7,703 bases of DNA from a bacterium (GTDB lineage: Bacteria > Cyanobacteriota > Sericytochromatia > S15B-MN24 > VGJW01): assembly GCA_021790035.1 (NCBI GenBank), contig JAJYIO010000106.1:1-7703 (forward strand), in the 5' to 3' direction. The notes under the pieces were generated by a model that made no database searches, was not told the origin of the DNA, and saw only the letters and a list, made by a program, of their open reading frames with translations. Below are positions 5,668-7,703 of the stretch, one piece after another. Position 1 is the stretch's first letter; each line of letters opens with the position of its first letter. The position numbers and the translations under genes were made by a program.

Positions 5668-7406
5668 CTGGTTTCCAGCAGGTATGCCCCGTAGAGGAAC
5701 GGGTGGAGACTCAGGCGATCGACCAGCTCTGGGTCGAGTTGCTCGGCGGCGCCCTCGGCCAGGAGCGGTCCCAGCAGCCAGGACGCGTCGTTGCGCGAGC
5801 CGAAGCCGGCGGCCAGGCGTAGCGCGGCGTTGGGACCGTCCTGCAAGGCCCAGGCCACGATCTGGCGCAGGGCGCGATCGTGTTCGGCTGATCCGTAGCC
5901 GGGCGCGCAGACCCTGGCATCGAAGAGGACCGCCAGCGCGTAGGGCGGAGGCGTCGGACCCAGGAGGCCGAGGGTGCGAGCGAACGGACCTTGGGAAGGC
6001 ACGAGCGCCCCTCGAGAGGGATCCTGGACATAGTCGGCGATCGCCTCCGCGAGCGTGGCATCGGCCAGGGGTTCGGGGTGGAGCACGAGGAGCTCGGCGA
6101 GGGCTCTCTGGGCGTCCTCTCGCCGGGAATCCAGCGCCACGGCGCGAATATCCCAGGCCGGCTGGGCGAGGGCGCTGGCTGCCCAGGCCGAGCGGAGCTG
6201 GCCCTCGGCCTCCTTGACGACCGACCAGGCGCGGACCGGATCGCCCCGCCATGCGGGGACGAGATCGAAAGGACTGCATCCAGCTGCCCGCGCCCAGGCG
6301 GCCAGGACCGCGGCCTGGGCGCCTGGCGCCGCGACCTCGCACCAGCTGAAAAGCTGCACCAGGGCGGCGACAGCCAGTCCGCCCAGTCCGCCCAGGAGGC
6401 GGCAAAGGCCACGCGCGGCTTCTTCCGGGACCCCCTCGCCCAGGACGGCATCGTCCCCCAGGAACCAGGCCAGGAGGGCCAGGGCGTCTTCGGAGGCTTG
6501 CCAGCTCGCGTCGGTGAACGCGGCCGTGATCGCTGCCATCGCGGCGGTCTGGCGACGCAGGACGGCCTGGTCGGGTCCGCCCGTGCCCCGGGTGGCGGCG
6601 ATGACCCGCGGATACAGGTCGTTGCGGACCGGACCTGGCAGGCTGGAGATGGCCTCGGCCAGCGCCTGCAGGGTCTCGAGCCGGGGGCCGCGCGGCATGT
6701 GGGCGATCTGAGCCAGTGGAAACTCTGCCAGCAAACGCCTGGCCGCATCCGGGGAGCGGCCGAGCAGGGCGCGCTCGGTGTTGGCCAGCCGGAGGAGCGC
6801 ATGGCGGAGACGGCCCCGGGTGAACGGATCCGGATTGCCGGCCGCTTCTCGGGCCAGGCGTTCGGCATCGCGGGCCGCGTCATGGCCGAGCGCGAAGAGA
6901 GCCGAATCGAGCGCGGGATCCTCGCCGCTGCGGTGCGCGAGGTCCACGAGAAGGAGGTGGGCGGCCTCGTGGGCGGACAGGCGATCCAGGGGCAAGTGAC
7001 CGCCCGAGGCCACCTGGATCAGATCCGCGAAGAGCGCCAGGAACCGAGCTGGCGGATCTCCCGACGGAGGCAGCGCACCGACCGCGACGACTTCCGGATC
7101 CATGGCCCCGATGAAGGGCGCCACGTCGGCAGCCGGCAAGACGGAAGCGATCTCGGTCAGGTACCGGGCGTACAGAGGGTAAAGGCCATCCTCCACGATG
7201 GGCCGGTAGTGCTGGACCGCGGCGCGGGCTGCCAGACCCGCCGAGACGAGGTCGCCCACGCGCACCCCGGCGGTCGCCACGAGGACGAGATCGAGGTAGC
7301 GATCCTCGGCATCTTCGTTGCGGAGCGCCGACGCCGCCGCACCCGCGACATTGCCCTCGAGAGCCTGCTCGACCGGCGAGGCCCGAGAGTAGCCCTGCGC
7401 GGTCAG
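5655..7406 (-). CDS. Large alpha-helical (HEAT-like) cytosolic protein with HEAAH motif; start uncertain
   Basis: I do not recognise the family. The protein is rich in Ala, Leu and Arg and almost entirely helical, with successive helix pairs like a HEAT or other alpha-solenoid. It has no signal peptide or clear membrane segment. The first conventional start is a GTG at 7280 (541 residues), but it has no Shine-Dalgarno. The frame stays open and codon-like to a CTG at 7406 (583 residues). That CTG overlaps the kinase stop as CTGA and has AGGCGG 5 nt upstream. The extra 42 residues (for example ALRNEDAEDRYLDLVLV) are G/C-biased at third positions and flow into the downstream helix, so the longer form is given here. 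HEAAH (residues 146-150 of the long form, 104-108 of the short) fits the zinc metallopeptidase signature, and an ARDAERLARE stretch follows about 27 residues later. A peptidase role is possible but unproven. The 3' end overlaps the secreted-protein start by 13 nt, implying a coupled pair. Confidence 0.85.
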   Translation of the reverse strand: MTAQGYSRASPVEQALEGNVAGAAASALRNEDAEDRYLDLVLVATAGVRVGDLVSAGLAARAAVQHYRPIVEDGLYPLYARYLTEIASVLPAADVAPFIGAMDPEVVAVGALPPSGDPPARFLALFADLIQVASGGHLPLDRLSAHEAAHLLLVDLAHRSGEDPALDSALFALGHDAARDAERLAREAAGNPDPFTRGRLRHALLRLANTERALLGRSPDAARRLLAEFPLAQIAHMPRGPRLETLQALAEAISSLPGPVRNDLYPRVIAATRGTGGPDQAVLRRQTAAMAAITAAFTDASWQASEDALALLAWFLGDDAVLGEGVPEEAARGLCRLLGGLGGLAVAALVQLFSWCEVAAPGAQAAVLAAWARAAGCSPFDLVPAWRGDPVRAWSVVKEAEGQLRSAWAASALAQPAWDIRAVALDSRREDAQRALAELLVLHPEPLADATLAEAIADYVQDPSRGALVPSQGPFARTLGLLGPTPPPYALAVLFDARVCAPGYGSAEHDRALRQIVAWALQDGPNAALRLAAGFGSRNDASWLLGPLLAEGAAEQLDPELVDRLSLHPFLYGAYLLETRCAS

Positions 7407-7703
7407 GGATTCCGCCTGGCGGGGCTCGCGGCGCCACCGGGGTTGGACCCGGCCTCGGCCGCGTCTCCGGTGGCTGCACGTGGCTCCGACGCGTCGGCCA
7501 CGCCGAGGGTGAAGGTGAACGCGGAGCCCCGGCCCCGATGGCTCGTGAGGTCGAGCTGGCCACCGTGGAGTGCCACCAGATCGCGCGCCAGGGCCAGTCC
7601 CAGGCCGGTTCCCGAACCCGATCCGGTGCCGCGATCGAAGCGCTCGAAGATGCGGGCCTGGAGCTCTGGCGGAATGCCGGGGCCATCGTCCCGGACCGTA
7701 ACG
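7403..7703 (-). CDS. Sensor histidine kinase, C-terminal ATP-binding domain (5'-truncated)
   Basis: Only the last 99 residues lie in the window, and the frame enters at 7702. They form the end of a HATPase_c domain, the catalytic part of two-component sensor kinases that binds ATP and phosphorylates a histidine in the preceding dimerisation domain. The G1 box DDGPGI (about 5-10), F box IFERF (18-22) and G2 box GTGLGL (31-36) are present in order. They are followed by ARDLVALHGGQLDL and RGRGSAFTFTL, the usual closing strands. A tail of about 30 residues rich in Ala, Gly and Pro follows the domain and appears disordered. The N box, phospho-accepting histidine and any sensor or membrane region lie outside the window. 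The TGA stop overlaps the probable CTG start of the next gene, so the kinase likely heads or belongs to the minus-strand operon. No response regulator is seen here. It may be upstream. Confidence 0.93.
   Translation of the reverse strand, partial: VTVRDDGPGIPPELQARIFERFDRGTGSGSGTGLGLALARDLVALHGGQLDLTSHRGRGSAFTFTLGVADASEPRAATGDAAEAGSNPGGAASPARRNP
7412..7417 (-). promoter_or_regulatory. Possible ribosome binding site for the helical-protein gene
   Basis: On the minus strand AGGCGG, one mismatch from AGGAGG, ends 5 nt before the CTG at 7406. It lies within the last codons of the kinase gene. It supports initiation at the CTGA overlap rather than at the GTG at 7280, where nothing similar is found. 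Confidence 0.4.

Noticed and set aside
3115..5694. Several plus-strand open frames opposite the secreted-protein gene
   Set aside because: They are Gly/Arg-rich antisense shadows. The minus frame has a signal peptide and recognisable domain motifs.
5668..6405. Extension of the secreted-protein frame upstream to 6405
   Set aside because: The added 246 residues are Arg/Pro/Gly-rich noise overlapping a better-supported gene in another frame. They would also bury a clear signal peptide.
6880..7686. Minus-strand frame of 268 codons across the kinase and the start of the helical gene
   Set aside because: The kinase motifs (DDGPGI, IFERF, GTGLGL) are in a different frame. This one is Arg/Pro-rich and lacks any domain.

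Overview
The window is GC-rich bacterial DNA (about two thirds G+C by eye) and almost fully coding. It holds seven protein genes, two of them cut by the window edges. I see no tRNA, rRNA, CRISPR array, insertion sequence or phage gene. The lineage cannot be fixed from the sequence. The ftsE-ftsX pair and general gene style fit a free-living bacterium with a cell wall. The unfamiliar neighbouring proteins suggest a poorly sampled, possibly uncultured group.

Left half, plus strand (1-2681): the 3' part of ftsE, then ftsX, then a 330-residue protein of unknown function. FtsE is the ATPase and FtsX the membrane subunit of the ABC-type complex that couples the divisome to cell-wall hydrolases. The gap between ftsE and ftsX (117 nt) is wider than usual and contains an inverted repeat. 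The third gene has its own ribosome binding site, preceded by a small GC hairpin, and is not a recognised division gene.

Right half, minus strand (7703 down to 2700): the C-terminal end of a sensor histidine kinase, a large cytosolic alpha-helical protein, a secreted protein with an N-terminal sugar-binding-like jelly roll, and a zinc-ribbon Nudix hydrolase. The first three are tightly packed. The kinase stop lies in a CTGA overlap with the most likely start of the helical protein, and the helical protein overlaps the secreted protein by 13 nt. They therefore look like one translationally coupled operon. The Nudix gene follows after a short gap that contains a run of nine C on the coding strand. 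The two halves converge with only 18 nt between stop codons.

The least explained part is the kinase, helical protein and secreted protein module (about 3253-7703). A plausible but unproven reading is a sensor-controlled unit that exports a carbohydrate-active or carbohydrate-binding protein. The helical partner carries a metallopeptidase-like HEAAH motif.
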